NCBI GenBank assembly: GCA_050736615.1
Contig: JBOHWL010000203.1
Coordinates: forward strand, 1-8,200
Reading direction: 5' to 3'
From: JBOHWJ01 sp050736615
GTDB taxonomy: Bacteria > Desulfobacterota > Binatia > Binatales > Binataceae
Length of the DNA: 8,200 nt
Within the stretch, counting starts at the first letter, position 1. Each line of letters opens with the position of its first letter. The notes beneath the pieces are model-generated. The model did not search any database. It was given only the letters and a program-made list of their open reading frames with translations, and was not told where the DNA came from. Positions 1 to 7,145 of this stretch are shown one piece after another. Made by a program: the position numbers and the translations under genes.

Positions 1-1074
1 GACAATGAGTTGCAGGCCGAGCCGATTTTCAACGACGGCTATACCGCGCCGGAAATTTATCGGGCACGCGATGTGGACAAGCGCGCGGATTTGTTTTCGG
101 TCGCCGCGCTGCTCTATACCTGCCTGACTGGTGAACGGCTCGACTCGGAGACTTGGGTTGAAGAGTCGGGTACGATTCGTTTTTATCCGCCGCATGTGGT
201 GACTCCCACGCTGGAACAGGCCGCGCGCCGCGCGCTCGCCTTCAGCCCCGCCCAACGGTTCCTCAATATCGACGCCTTCAAAACGGAACTGATCGCGCTC
301 AACGCCATCGTGCGGCCGCAAGCAGCGGCGTTGACCGACGTCGGCATGGTCCGCGAGCATAATGAAGACGCCGTGATGGCGATCGCGTATCAGCGTGACT
401 CGTTGGTGGAACCCGCGCAGAATTTTCTTTATGTGGTTGCCGACGGCATGGGCGGAGCGGAAGCGGGAGAAATCGCCAGCGCGATTGCGGTCTCCGCGAT
501 GCGGCAATATGTCGCGGACAAGCTGGCGGCCGGTGTGGTAGCCGATTTAAGCGAGTTGCTGCGCATGGCGATTGAAGATGCCAATGAAAAAATCGTCGCC
601 TATCAGGCGGCACACCCGGAAGCGCGCGGCATGGGCTCGACCGCGGTGAGCGCGCTGATTGTGCCGCCGGAGGTGGCGATCGCCTGGATAGGGGACAGCC
701 GCGCGTATCTGTGCGACAATGCCGGCTTGAGGCAGATCACCAAGGATCACTCGCTGGTGCAGCGATTGATCGAGATCGGGCAGATCACCGCCGAACAAGC
801 GCGTCATCACGAACACAAAAATGTGATCACGCGCTCGCTTGGCGCGCGCCAGAGTGGTGCCGCGGGTGCGGAAGCGCTGGCGTTGCGACTCAAGCGCGGT
901 GACCGCCTGATGCTGTGCAGTGACGGGCTGACAACCCATGTCGAGGATCGTGAAATTAGCACGGTCCTGCGCCGCCATACCGACCCGTACGAAGCGGCGC
1001 GCGAGTTGGTGGTGGCGGCCAATGCGGGTGGGGGTACCGACAATGTGTCCGTGGTGGTGATACACGCGGTCTGA
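1..1074 (+). CDS. Kinase-like C-lobe fused to PP2C-type Ser/Thr protein phosphatase (5' end outside window)
   Basis: The reading frame is open from base 1, so this is the 3' part of a longer gene; the TTG at base 10 is not a convincing start. The first ~100 residues match a protein-kinase C-lobe: GYTAPEIY resembles the end of an activation loop, ADLFSVAALLYTCLTGER resembles subdomain IX, and ALAFSPAQRF resembles the final helix. From about base 320 a complete PP2C (PPM family) domain follows. It shows REHNED (acid at 367-369), VADGMGG (442-456), GMGSTA, WIGDSRAYL, TKDHSLV, VITRSLG, CSDGL (Asp at 922-924) and GGTDN (Asp at 1039-1041). All the usual acidic residues that bind Mn/Mg are present, so an active phosphatase removing phosphate from Ser/Thr is expected. 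No membrane segment or signal peptide is seen, which suggests the cytoplasm. Whether the kinase half is catalytic cannot be judged, because its nucleotide loop, HRD and DFG lie upstream. The stop is 5 bases before the next kinase gene, which suggests one operon and possible reversal of that kinase's action. Confidence 0.9.
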   Translation, partial: DNELQAEPIFNDGYTAPEIYRARDVDKRADLFSVAALLYTCLTGERLDSETWVEESGTIRFYPPHVVTPTLEQAARRALAFSPAQRFLNIDAFKTELIALNAIVRPQAAALTDVGMVREHNEDAVMAIAYQRDSLVEPAQNFLYVVADGMGGAEAGEIASAIAVSAMRQYVADKLAAGVVADLSELLRMAIEDANEKIVAYQAAHPEARGMGSTAVSALIVPPEVAIAWIGDSRAYLCDNAGLRQITKDHSLVQRLIEIGQITAEQARHHEHKNVITRSLGARQSGAAGAEALALRLKRGDRLMLCSDGLTTHVEDREISTVLRRHTDPYEAARELVVAANAGGGTDNVSVVVIHAV

Positions 1075-1079
1075 TACCG

Positions 1080-3464
1080 ATGGCCAACACGCCCAATTCG
1101 CCTCCGGCCGCGTCCGGTCCCTTACCTGGACCACTGGAGGCGGGCACCATCCTGCAAAGGCGCTACCGTATCGAGCGCCTGCTCGGCGGTGGCGGGATGG
1201 GAATGGTATACTTGGCGCACGACCAGCGCCTGTCCAATCGTCCCTGCGCGATCAAGGAGATGGTCGATCACTTCATCGACCCGCAACAGCGGGTCGAGGC
1301 CAATGAATACTTCGCGCGCGAAGCCGATACTTTAGCTCAGCTCAAACACGCGGCCATCCCGGCGATCAGCGACCGTTTCGACGATCAGAATCGCCATTAC
1401 CTGGTGATGGAGTATGTCGAGGGCCGCAATCTGGAAGAGGAGCTGGCGGCGCGCGGAGGGCCGTTGCCGGAAGGCTTGGTGGTTGATATCGCGCGCCAGC
1501 TTTGTGACGTACTTGCGTATTTGCACGAGCTGACGCCGCCGATCGTCTACCGCGACATGAAGCCCTCCAACGTGATGCTCATGGAGAAGGGACGCGTGGT
1601 GCTGGTGGACTTCGGCATCGCGCGGTTGTTCAAGGCGGCGCGCAAAGGCACGATGATTGGCACCCTGGGTTTCGCGCCACCGGAGCAATACCAGGGGATT
1701 GCGGACCCCCGCAGCGATATCTACTCGCTCGGCGCCACGCTGCATTACGTGGTAACGGCGCGTGATCCTGAAAAATTTCCGCCGTTTAGCTTTCCTCCCG
1801 TGCGCGACGTTCGGCCGGCCGTCTCGCGCAATCTGGCCGGAGCGATTGATCACGCGCTGCGCTACGAAATGGAGCAACGGCCCGCCACCGTGCGTGATTT
1901 CCGCGATATGCTGCTTTATGGACGCGGCCTCGAAGTCACGGGCGCGTCCGCCGTAAGCTCGAAGAGCGGCACCGCCGGGTTGGCCGCGTCAGGCCTGGTC
2001 GAGCCGCGCGACGGCCTCACGCGCGTGCGTCGGCGCCATCGCGCACGCCGCCGTGCGATCGGGTTGGCGATTTTTTTTCTGGTGATTGGCGGCGCGGCGT
2101 TCGGCGCGACTTATATCTATTCGAATCCGCAATTGCAGGCGCGGCTGGGCATCAAGCCCTACATTGATCAGTTACCCTGGAAGCACAACGAATTGGTCGC
2201 CAAAGCCGAGCAGCACCCGCTGGGCTTCGAGCGCATCACGGTGATGCTGTCGACGCGCGCGGGAGACCCGTTGTCGGGTGCGAAGGCGAGCTTCACCAAT
2301 ACTGAATTGACCAATGCGCGCTATCTGAAATGGAACGCTTCGTTTAAGAATCTGATGGCCGGGCTGGCTGGACGCAACGATAAAATTGAAGCGCGGTTTT
2401 TCAGTCCGGCCGGGGTGCAGGTGGCCTCCAGCGATGATTCGCGCTTTGTCGGACCGGACCAGACTAAGGTTGATTTCAGCGGCGTCGCGTTGATGCCTGA
2501 TAGCGGTTCGATTATGCCCGGCAGCTATAAGATCGCGTTGTATAACGACGACAATTTTCTCGCCGAAGAGCAGTTCCAGGTCACCCAGGACGTGGCCGCC
2601 GAGCGTGCCATCGCCGCCGCCGCCGCGCGCGCCAAGGCGGCTGACGCGGCAGCTTCGGAAAAACGGCGCGCCGATGGCGAGCGCGTGGCCATGATCGAGC
2701 GGCGGATGCACCAGCCGCTCAAGTTGCAAACCGTCGAGTTCGTCAACACTACCAAGGATGGCACCGCGCTCTCGCGCGCAAATACCGTCTTCAACGTTTC
2801 GAAGGTTTTGTTCGTCGGCTGGAAAGTAATTTTTGACAATCGCCTTTACGGTCTGGACAACAATCAGTACCGGGTTGACGCCGCCTATATCGGACCGGAC
2901 GGCAGTACACTAGGCAGCGTCGATGACGTGCAGACGGTGCAACAGACCAGCGATCACGCGGTATTTAGCGGGCGCGTCGGCAATTCGGCTGGCGGCGCCT
3001 TTTTGCCGGGACTCTACACGGTAAATTTCTATCTGAATGGGCGATTTCTAACCGCACGCAAATTCCGCGTGGTGGCGGACGCCGGGCTTCCATATAGCCG
3101 AGCTTCCAGTGCCAGCGTCCCCAGCGGTTCAAGCGCGTCGGCTTCGGCGGGCTACGGACTCGAACTGCCCACCGTTGCCAGCGGTGATATCAAGGGCCTG
3201 GGTGGACACGACAGCGTGCCAATGGAACTGCGCTTGCGCCCACAGCCCAACGGATTTCTACATGGTGAATTGGTAATTCACTTGAGCGGCTACGGGACCA
3301 CGCCGATCGAAGGCTTCGTGCGGGGCAATCGTCTGCAATTCCAGGTGCCGTACGGCACCCAGACGCTGTACTTCGAGGGTAAACGCGACAGCGATGTTCT
3401 GAGCGGAACCTTTGAAGCCACACCTTCGGGTGATCACGGCACCTGGTCAACGCATGCGGATTGA
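1080..3464 (+). CDS. Membrane-anchored Hanks-type Ser/Thr protein kinase with duplicated extracytoplasmic module
   Basis: This 794-residue kinase is predicted to transfer phosphate from ATP to Ser/Thr of cytoplasmic proteins. The kinase domain spans about residues 29-280: glycine loop LLGGGGMGMVY (35-44), ATP-binding Lys59 in AIKEM, catalytic loop YRDMKPSN with Asp159 and Lys161, metal-binding DFG at 177-179, and APPEQ at 199-203. Tyr157 replaces the His of HRD, a variant I know from other bacterial kinases. A basic stretch (RRRHRARRR) precedes one transmembrane helix (about 326-347), placing the C-terminus outside the cytoplasm. Outside lie a beta-rich module (about 382-501), an Ala-rich charged helix (about 503-545), a second related module (547-664), an Ser/Ala-rich linker and a third small beta-rich module (691-794). 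The ATG lies 5 bases after the upstream phosphatase stop, and only a weak, distant GGTGA precedes it, so translation may be coupled. The ligand of the outer region is unknown. The kinase call is secure; the sensor role is inferred. Confidence 0.95.
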   Translation: MANTPNSPPAASGPLPGPLEAGTILQRRYRIERLLGGGGMGMVYLAHDQRLSNRPCAIKEMVDHFIDPQQRVEANEYFAREADTLAQLKHAAIPAISDRFDDQNRHYLVMEYVEGRNLEEELAARGGPLPEGLVVDIARQLCDVLAYLHELTPPIVYRDMKPSNVMLMEKGRVVLVDFGIARLFKAARKGTMIGTLGFAPPEQYQGIADPRSDIYSLGATLHYVVTARDPEKFPPFSFPPVRDVRPAVSRNLAGAIDHALRYEMEQRPATVRDFRDMLLYGRGLEVTGASAVSSKSGTAGLAASGLVEPRDGLTRVRRRHRARRRAIGLAIFFLVIGGAAFGATYIYSNPQLQARLGIKPYIDQLPWKHNELVAKAEQHPLGFERITVMLSTRAGDPLSGAKASFTNTELTNARYLKWNASFKNLMAGLAGRNDKIEARFFSPAGVQVASSDDSRFVGPDQTKVDFSGVALMPDSGSIMPGSYKIALYNDDNFLAEEQFQVTQDVAAERAIAAAAARAKAADAAASEKRRADGERVAMIERRMHQPLKLQTVEFVNTTKDGTALSRANTVFNVSKVLFVGWKVIFDNRLYGLDNNQYRVDAAYIGPDGSTLGSVDDVQTVQQTSDHAVFSGRVGNSAGGAFLPGLYTVNFYLNGRFLTARKFRVVADAGLPYSRASSASVPSGSSASASAGYGLELPTVASGDIKGLGGHDSVPMELRLRPQPNGFLHGELVIHLSGYGTTPIEGFVRGNRLQFQVPYGTQTLYFEGKRDSDVLSGTFEATPSGDHGTWSTHAD

Positions 3465-3495
3465 ATGGGCCGATGGTTCACGATTTCTCCGGAAA

Positions 3496-3516
3496 GCGTC
3501 GCGAACAGACGCGTGT
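3496..3516 (+). terminator. Possible weak intrinsic terminator after the kinase gene
   Basis: A perfect 5-bp GC-rich stem (GCGTC 3496-3500 with GACGC 3508-3512) encloses a 7-base loop and is followed by GTGTTT. It lies 32 bases past the kinase stop. The stem is short and the T run has only three bases, so termination would be weak at best. Confidence 0.25.
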
Positions 3517-3580
3517 TTAAGTGAGGTTGCGTATGCCGCATGACAAGTCGCCCGGGACCTTCCGCACAAGCCACTTTATT

Positions 3581-3673
3581 GTCATTCTGAACGAAGTCTG
3601 CGAAGTGAAGAATCCCGGTAAAAAGCTGGCAAAAGCAAAAGGATCCGGGATTCTTCGCTGGGCTCAGAATGAC
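3581..3673. repeat. Interspersed palindromic (REP/MITE-like) element
   Basis: This is an imperfect inverted repeat. The left arm (3581-3618) starts GTCATTCTGA and ends GAAGAATCCCGG. The right arm (3645-3673), read on the other strand, starts with the same 10 bases and ends with the same 12. The left arm carries 9 extra bases in its middle, and 26 bases, A-rich at the start and middle, separate the arms. The RNA would fold into a long hairpin with an internal asymmetric bulge. From memory, intergenic palindromes with the core ATTCTGA...GAAGAATC are dispersed in many copies in several environmental bacterial genomes. No transposase or clear target-site duplication is visible here. It may act on mRNA ends or be a non-autonomous mobile element. 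Confidence 0.75.
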
Positions 3674-3772
3674 AGCATCACCTCTTGTGCAGAGCTTCCC
3701 TAACGGAGCCGAAGGTGAAGCGAGCAGAACAGTCCGCGGTCTGCGCATAGAGAGCGCCGCGAGCTAAATATA

Positions 3773-4645
3773 GTGGCACTGAACCTTTCTCGCGAAAAAT
3801 TGCTGTTTTACGCCGTGGCCGGCGGCCTCGGCGGCTTCGCCGCGTGGGGTGCGGCCGAACCGTTTTTGGGCATTCGCTCGGTCTACGGCCGCGACCTTTT
3901 GCTTGGCGCCTTGATTGGCCTGTTCATCGGCGCCTTTCTGGCCTCTATTGAGGCTCTCAGCGTCAGCCAATGGGGTCAGGCAATCCGCGGCGTCACGTGG
4001 GGGGCGGTTATCGGAATTATCGGCGGCGCGGTGGGACTCCTCGTGGGCGAAATCTTGTTCGATGTGCTCGGCGGGCTCAACGGACGGATCATCGGATGGG
4101 CGGTACTGGGCCTGCTGGTTGGGGTCGGAGTTGGTTGGGCAACGCGTTCGAGTTCCCGCCGGAGAAACGGCGCTTTGGGCGGCGTGATTGGCGGCGCCAT
4201 TGGAGGACTGGTCTATCAGGTCGTCACGACGGCGTTGCCACAAGCGGCCGGCCGTGCGATCGCAATCATTTTGATCGGCGCACTCATCGGCTTCTTCATC
4301 GGCTTGGTCGGAGAATTGCTTAAGCGAGGATGGTTGATGGTGGTGCGCAGCCATAGCCGTAATGCGCGCGAGGGGCGCGAGTATCCGTTGACCAAGCCGG
4401 TCACGATTATCGGTCGCGCCGAGGAAAGTGATATAGGTCTGTTTGGTGATCAGGCGGTGCTGGGGCGCCATGCGATCATCCGGCACGAGGGGAAAAGCTT
4501 TCTTTTGACGCCGACCAGCGGCGGCCAAGTAGTGGTTAATCGCCAGCCGGTCAACGGGCGTTACACACTGCGGAGCGGCGACCGCGTCGAGATTGGCGGC
4601 ACCTTGTTTTTGTTCCGTGAACGCACCCAGGCAGCGCATAACTGA
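3773..4645 (+). CDS. Six-helix glycine-rich membrane protein with C-terminal FHA domain
   Basis: This is a 290-residue protein. The first ~185 residues hold about six hydrophobic segments (near 10-28, 42-61, 74-98, 106-123, 134-155 and 162-183), rich in glycine-zipper spacing such as GGVIGGAIGG, which suggests tightly packed helices. A soluble FHA domain follows (about 198-286): TIIGRAEESDIGLFGD, then LGRHAII, then VVNRQPVNGRYTLRSGDRVEI. FHA domains normally bind phosphothreonine peptides. Gly214-Arg215, His233 and the NG-type loop are kept, but position 230, where the conserved Ser of SxxH should be, is Leu, so phosphopeptide binding may be altered or lost. With even helix number and a short basic N-terminus, the FHA domain is probably cytoplasmic, facing the kinases. 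The GTG start is the only sensible one near the first helix, and no good ribosome binding site is visible. The 3' end overlaps the next gene. Membrane plus FHA is confident; the partner is unknown. Confidence 0.88.
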   Translation: MALNLSREKLLFYAVAGGLGGFAAWGAAEPFLGIRSVYGRDLLLGALIGLFIGAFLASIEALSVSQWGQAIRGVTWGAVIGIIGGAVGLLVGEILFDVLGGLNGRIIGWAVLGLLVGVGVGWATRSSSRRRNGALGGVIGGAIGGLVYQVVTTALPQAAGRAIAIILIGALIGFFIGLVGELLKRGWLMVVRSHSRNAREGREYPLTKPVTIIGRAEESDIGLFGDQAVLGRHAIIRHEGKSFLLTPTSGGQVVVNRQPVNGRYTLRSGDRVEIGGTLFLFRERTQAAHN

Positions 4646-5405
4646 GAATGGTGGTTCGCGCGCGGGATGTCTGTTGCTCGCCGCGTTGGGTGCGGTACTG
4701 ACGTTGGCCGCCTGTGCAACTCAACGCCAGGCCTACATGCAGCCGGTTTCGGTGCAAACGCTGGAATTTTATCCCTACCAGGTAAAGGGCTTCGAAAAGA
4801 CGTATCCCAAGCGCAGCATCATGGTCCTGCCGCCAGTCGACGCACGCGATTTCAGGGACGCGGCCGGCGTTGGCCATGAGCCCTACAACGGCAATGTCGC
4901 AATCGGTGTGGTGCTGGATCAGACCGGCAAAATTGACCAGCGGCTTTACGGTTCACCGCTGGCGCCGCTGGTCCAACGCGCGATTTCACAGTCGGCGCAA
5001 GAAGCTGGCCTGGTCGCGTTGAGTTCGACCGAGCCGCTGGCGGCGGCTCTGGGCGCCCGCACCACCGATTACGTTCTCGCCAGTCGCATCACGCGATGCT
5101 GGGTGAACAAGCATCGCGGACCCGATACACCGGCCGGACCGGCATGGTTTACCGCGGCCGATGTTTCGCTCGACGTGGCGATATACAAGCCACCTTTCAA
5201 CGTGCCCTTCTGGCAAGGCAATAGCTCCGCCGCTTATGACGATCCACCCTTGATGGCCGGCGCGAATCCGGAAGACGATACGGAAATTTATAGTCAGCCC
5301 GGCCAGGTGTTGTCGGTGGCGCTGACTCGTGCGGCGGCCGGCATTTTCAAACGCGATAGCCTGCATCTGCTCATGGTTGAGGATGCGGGCGCGGCCAAGC
5401 CGTAA
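4617..5405 (+). CDS. Uncharacterised envelope lipoprotein
   Basis: This 262-residue protein (from the GTG at 4617) has a lipoprotein signal: an n-region with several Arg, a hydrophobic stretch CLLLAALGAVLTLAAC, and a lipobox LAAC with the lipidated residue at Cys33 (codon 4713-4715). Ala follows the Cys, so there is no inner-membrane-retention Asp and outer-membrane sorting is plausible in a Gram-negative cell. The mature part has the segment RSIMVLPPVDARDFRD, then ALGARTTDYVLASRITRCW and VSLDVAIYKPPFNVPFWQG. This alternation of beta strands and helices recalls small periplasmic lipoproteins, but I do not recognise a family. The open frame continues upstream to a TTG at 4593; GTG 4617 is preferred because it gives a normal signal-peptide length. 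The gene overlaps the FHA gene by 29 bases in another frame, so the two are probably co-translated. A role in the same envelope signalling module is inference only. Confidence 0.78.
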   Translation: MNAPRQRITENGGSRAGCLLLAALGAVLTLAACATQRQAYMQPVSVQTLEFYPYQVKGFEKTYPKRSIMVLPPVDARDFRDAAGVGHEPYNGNVAIGVVLDQTGKIDQRLYGSPLAPLVQRAISQSAQEAGLVALSSTEPLAAALGARTTDYVLASRITRCWVNKHRGPDTPAGPAWFTAADVSLDVAIYKPPFNVPFWQGNSSAAYDDPPLMAGANPEDDTEIYSQPGQVLSVALTRAAAGIFKRDSLHLLMVEDAGAAKP

Positions 5406-5509
5406 CTGCCGTGTGTCAGGAATGCGGGCACTCGTGAGGTCGTTGGCCATCTGAATGTGGCTCGTCCGTCTCGAGCCTGCTCTTTCGTCATCAGTTCAGT
5501 TTCGTTAGG

Positions 5510-5526
5510 TTTGAGACTCACTCAAA
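5510..5526. promoter_or_regulatory. Small inverted repeat upstream of zwf (candidate operator or 5'-UTR hairpin)
   Basis: TTTGAG (5510-5515) and CTCAAA (5521-5526) form a perfect 6-bp inverted repeat with a 5-base gap, ending 26 bases before the zwf ATG in a 147-bp spacer. The position suits a repressor site or an mRNA hairpin. Nothing ties it to a known regulator, and repeats of this size arise by chance. No convincing -10/-35 boxes were found around it. Confidence 0.25.
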
Positions 5527-5544
5527 GTCTTTGTTGACGCCTGC

Positions 5545-5550
5545 AGGAAA
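5545..5550 (+). promoter_or_regulatory. Ribosome binding site of zwf
   Basis: AGGAAA sits just upstream of the ATG at 5553, at a normal Shine-Dalgarno distance. It is the clearest ribosome binding site in the window and supports this start for the dehydrogenase. Confidence 0.6.
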
Positions 5551-5552
5551 CT

Positions 5553-7100
5553 ATGGCCGATCTTGTTCAAACCGTCAGTGCGAACCATCACCACGCCATC
5601 CCGCTGATGCATCCGCCGGTGAGCGAGGCGGCGTGCATCCTGGTGATTTTTGGCGGGGCGGGCGATCTCAGCCACAAAAAACTGTTGCCCGCGCTCTACA
5701 ATCTTTCGTTGGACCGGCAATTACCGGTGCATTTCGCGATCGTGGGTTTTGCGCAGGAAAAGCTTGACGATGAGGCTTATCGCAAATTCGCGCGCGACGG
5801 TATTGAAAAATTTTCGCGTCAGCCACTGAGCGAAGAGCATTGGCAAAAATTCGCGCCGCTGCTGCATTTCGTTTCCGGCAGCTTCAATCAGCCGGGCGAT
5901 TACAAGAAACTCGAACAACAGCTCGAACAGCTTGACGTGGCTGCGGCAACCGGCGGCAACCGCGTGTTCTATTTCGCGATTCCGCCGCGGTTTATCGATA
6001 TGTGCTCGTCGGCGCTGAGCGGCAATGGCATGGTGGAGCCGGTCACCGACGATAGTCGCCGTTTCACGCGCGTGGTGGTGGAAAAACCAATTGGACGTGA
6101 TTTGGCCAGCGCCGAGGAGATCAACGCCCAACTCGCGCGCCATTTCAAGGAGGAGCAGATTTTCCGCATCGATCATTACCTGGGCAAAGATACGGTCGAG
6201 AATCTGATGGTGCTGCGGTTTGGCAACGCGATTTTCGAGCCGCTGTGGACCGCACGCTTCATCGATCAGGTGCAGATTACCGTGGCCGAGCAGGAGGGCG
6301 TCGGTACACGCGCGGCCTATTACGAACAGGCGGGCGCGCTGCGCGACATGGTGCAAAGCCATATGCTGCAGGTGCTGTGCATGATCGCGATGGAGCCGCC
6401 GCGTTCCACCGAGCCCGACGCGGTGCGCGACGCCAAACTCGACGTGTTGCGTTCGCTGCGTCCGATGGAGCCGCAGGATGTCGCGCGCTGGGTGGTGCGC
6501 GGGCAATACGAAGAAGGACTGGTGGCGGGTGAGAAGGCCGTGGGTTATCGCGCCGAGGAGCATATACCGCCCAATTCGAGCACCGAGACTTTCGTGGCGC
6601 TCAAATGCTTCATCGAGAATTGGCGCTGGGCGGGGGTGCCGTTCTATCTGCGCACTGGCAAACGATTGCCCAAGCGCGCCAGTGAAATCGCGATCTATTT
6701 CAAATCGGTGCCGCGCATCCTCTACAACAGCCGGCCGGCCCCGCCGCTGGCGCCCAACGTCCTGTCGATTCGCATTCAACCCGACGAGGGCTTGTCGCTG
6801 ACGATTATTTCCAAGCTGCCGGGTTCGCCCGCGCGACTGGCGCCGGTCAAAGTGGATTTTCACTACGCGGCCGCTTCACCGGAAGCCTACGAAACGCTCT
6901 TGCGCGACGTCATCGTCGGCGATCAGACGCTATTTATGCGCCGTGACACCATCGAGGCGGCGTGGCGCTTCGTGCAAAATATTCTCGACGCCTGGGAAGA
7001 CGCGCCCGCTGAGCTGGCGACTTATAGCGCCGGTTCCTGGGGCCCGACCGAGGCCGCCGTGATGATCGCCAAGGACGGCCGTTCCTGGCGGACATTGTGA
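5553..7100 (+). CDS. zwf: Glucose-6-phosphate 1-dehydrogenase
   Basis: This cytoplasmic enzyme oxidises glucose 6-phosphate to 6-phosphogluconolactone while reducing NADP+ (or NAD+). It is the entry step of the oxidative pentose phosphate and Entner-Doudoroff routes. The 515-residue length is normal for the family. The N-terminal Rossmann fold carries VIFGGAGDLSHKKLLPALY (Gly34-Asp38 and following). EKPIGRDL is the conserved substrate/coenzyme-region motif. The active-site signature RIDHYLGKDTVENLMVLRF starts at Arg205, with His208 and Lys212; Asp213 stands where many homologues have Glu. DMVQSHMLQ supplies the probable catalytic base His270. LRTGKRLPKR and RIQPDEG are further family hallmarks. 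The N-terminal ~25 residues ahead of the fold include two His in a row and look unstructured. Glucokinase follows 94 bases downstream on the same strand, so the two are probably co-transcribed and together convert glucose to the lactone. Confidence 0.97.
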   Translation: MADLVQTVSANHHHAIPLMHPPVSEAACILVIFGGAGDLSHKKLLPALYNLSLDRQLPVHFAIVGFAQEKLDDEAYRKFARDGIEKFSRQPLSEEHWQKFAPLLHFVSGSFNQPGDYKKLEQQLEQLDVAAATGGNRVFYFAIPPRFIDMCSSALSGNGMVEPVTDDSRRFTRVVVEKPIGRDLASAEEINAQLARHFKEEQIFRIDHYLGKDTVENLMVLRFGNAIFEPLWTARFIDQVQITVAEQEGVGTRAAYYEQAGALRDMVQSHMLQVLCMIAMEPPRSTEPDAVRDAKLDVLRSLRPMEPQDVARWVVRGQYEEGLVAGEKAVGYRAEEHIPPNSSTETFVALKCFIENWRWAGVPFYLRTGKRLPKRASEIAIYFKSVPRILYNSRPAPPLAPNVLSIRIQPDEGLSLTIISKLPGSPARLAPVKVDFHYAAASPEAYETLLRDVIVGDQTLFMRRDTIEAAWRFVQNILDAWEDAPAELATYSAGSWGPTEAAVMIAKDGRSWRTL

Positions 7101-7145
7101 ACAATACGCACACCCCGCGGGAGATGGCGCTGAATGACAGGCGCG

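Larger units (their letters stand above)
3465..3772. other. 308-bp non-coding spacer with hairpin and interspersed palindrome
   Basis: This spacer separates the kinase gene from the FHA membrane-protein gene. Short open frames exist on both strands, but they read straight through an inverted repeat and have no family features, so I treat them as chance. The identifiable contents are a weak terminator-like hairpin near 3496-3516 and the palindrome at 3581-3673. A promoter for the downstream gene would be expected in 3674-3772, but I see no convincing -35/-10 pair. Confidence 0.6.

Noticed and set aside
1548..1556. Tyr instead of His in the HRD motif of the membrane kinase as a sign of a pseudokinase
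   Set aside because: The catalytic Asp159, Lys161, Lys59 and DFG are all intact, and YRD variants occur in other bacterial kinases that look active.
3434..3748. Short open frames on both strands over the palindrome (also + 3521-3703)
   Set aside because: They translate the inverted repeat itself; such frames are often wrongly annotated as small proteins in repeats of this kind.
3764..4639. Open frame of 291 codons on the - strand opposite the FHA membrane protein
   Set aside because: The + strand has clear membrane helices and an FHA domain. The - strand translation is low-complexity, Gln/Asp/Ala-rich, and looks like a shadow.
5406..5509. Possible intrinsic terminator after the lipoprotein gene
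   Set aside because: Only 4-bp stems could be drawn and no T run follows them.
5721..6863. Long open frame (380 codons) on the - strand opposite zwf
   Set aside because: It mirrors a clear zwf coding sequence, its Arg/His-rich translation shows no family motif, and long antisense frames are expected in GC-rich genes.
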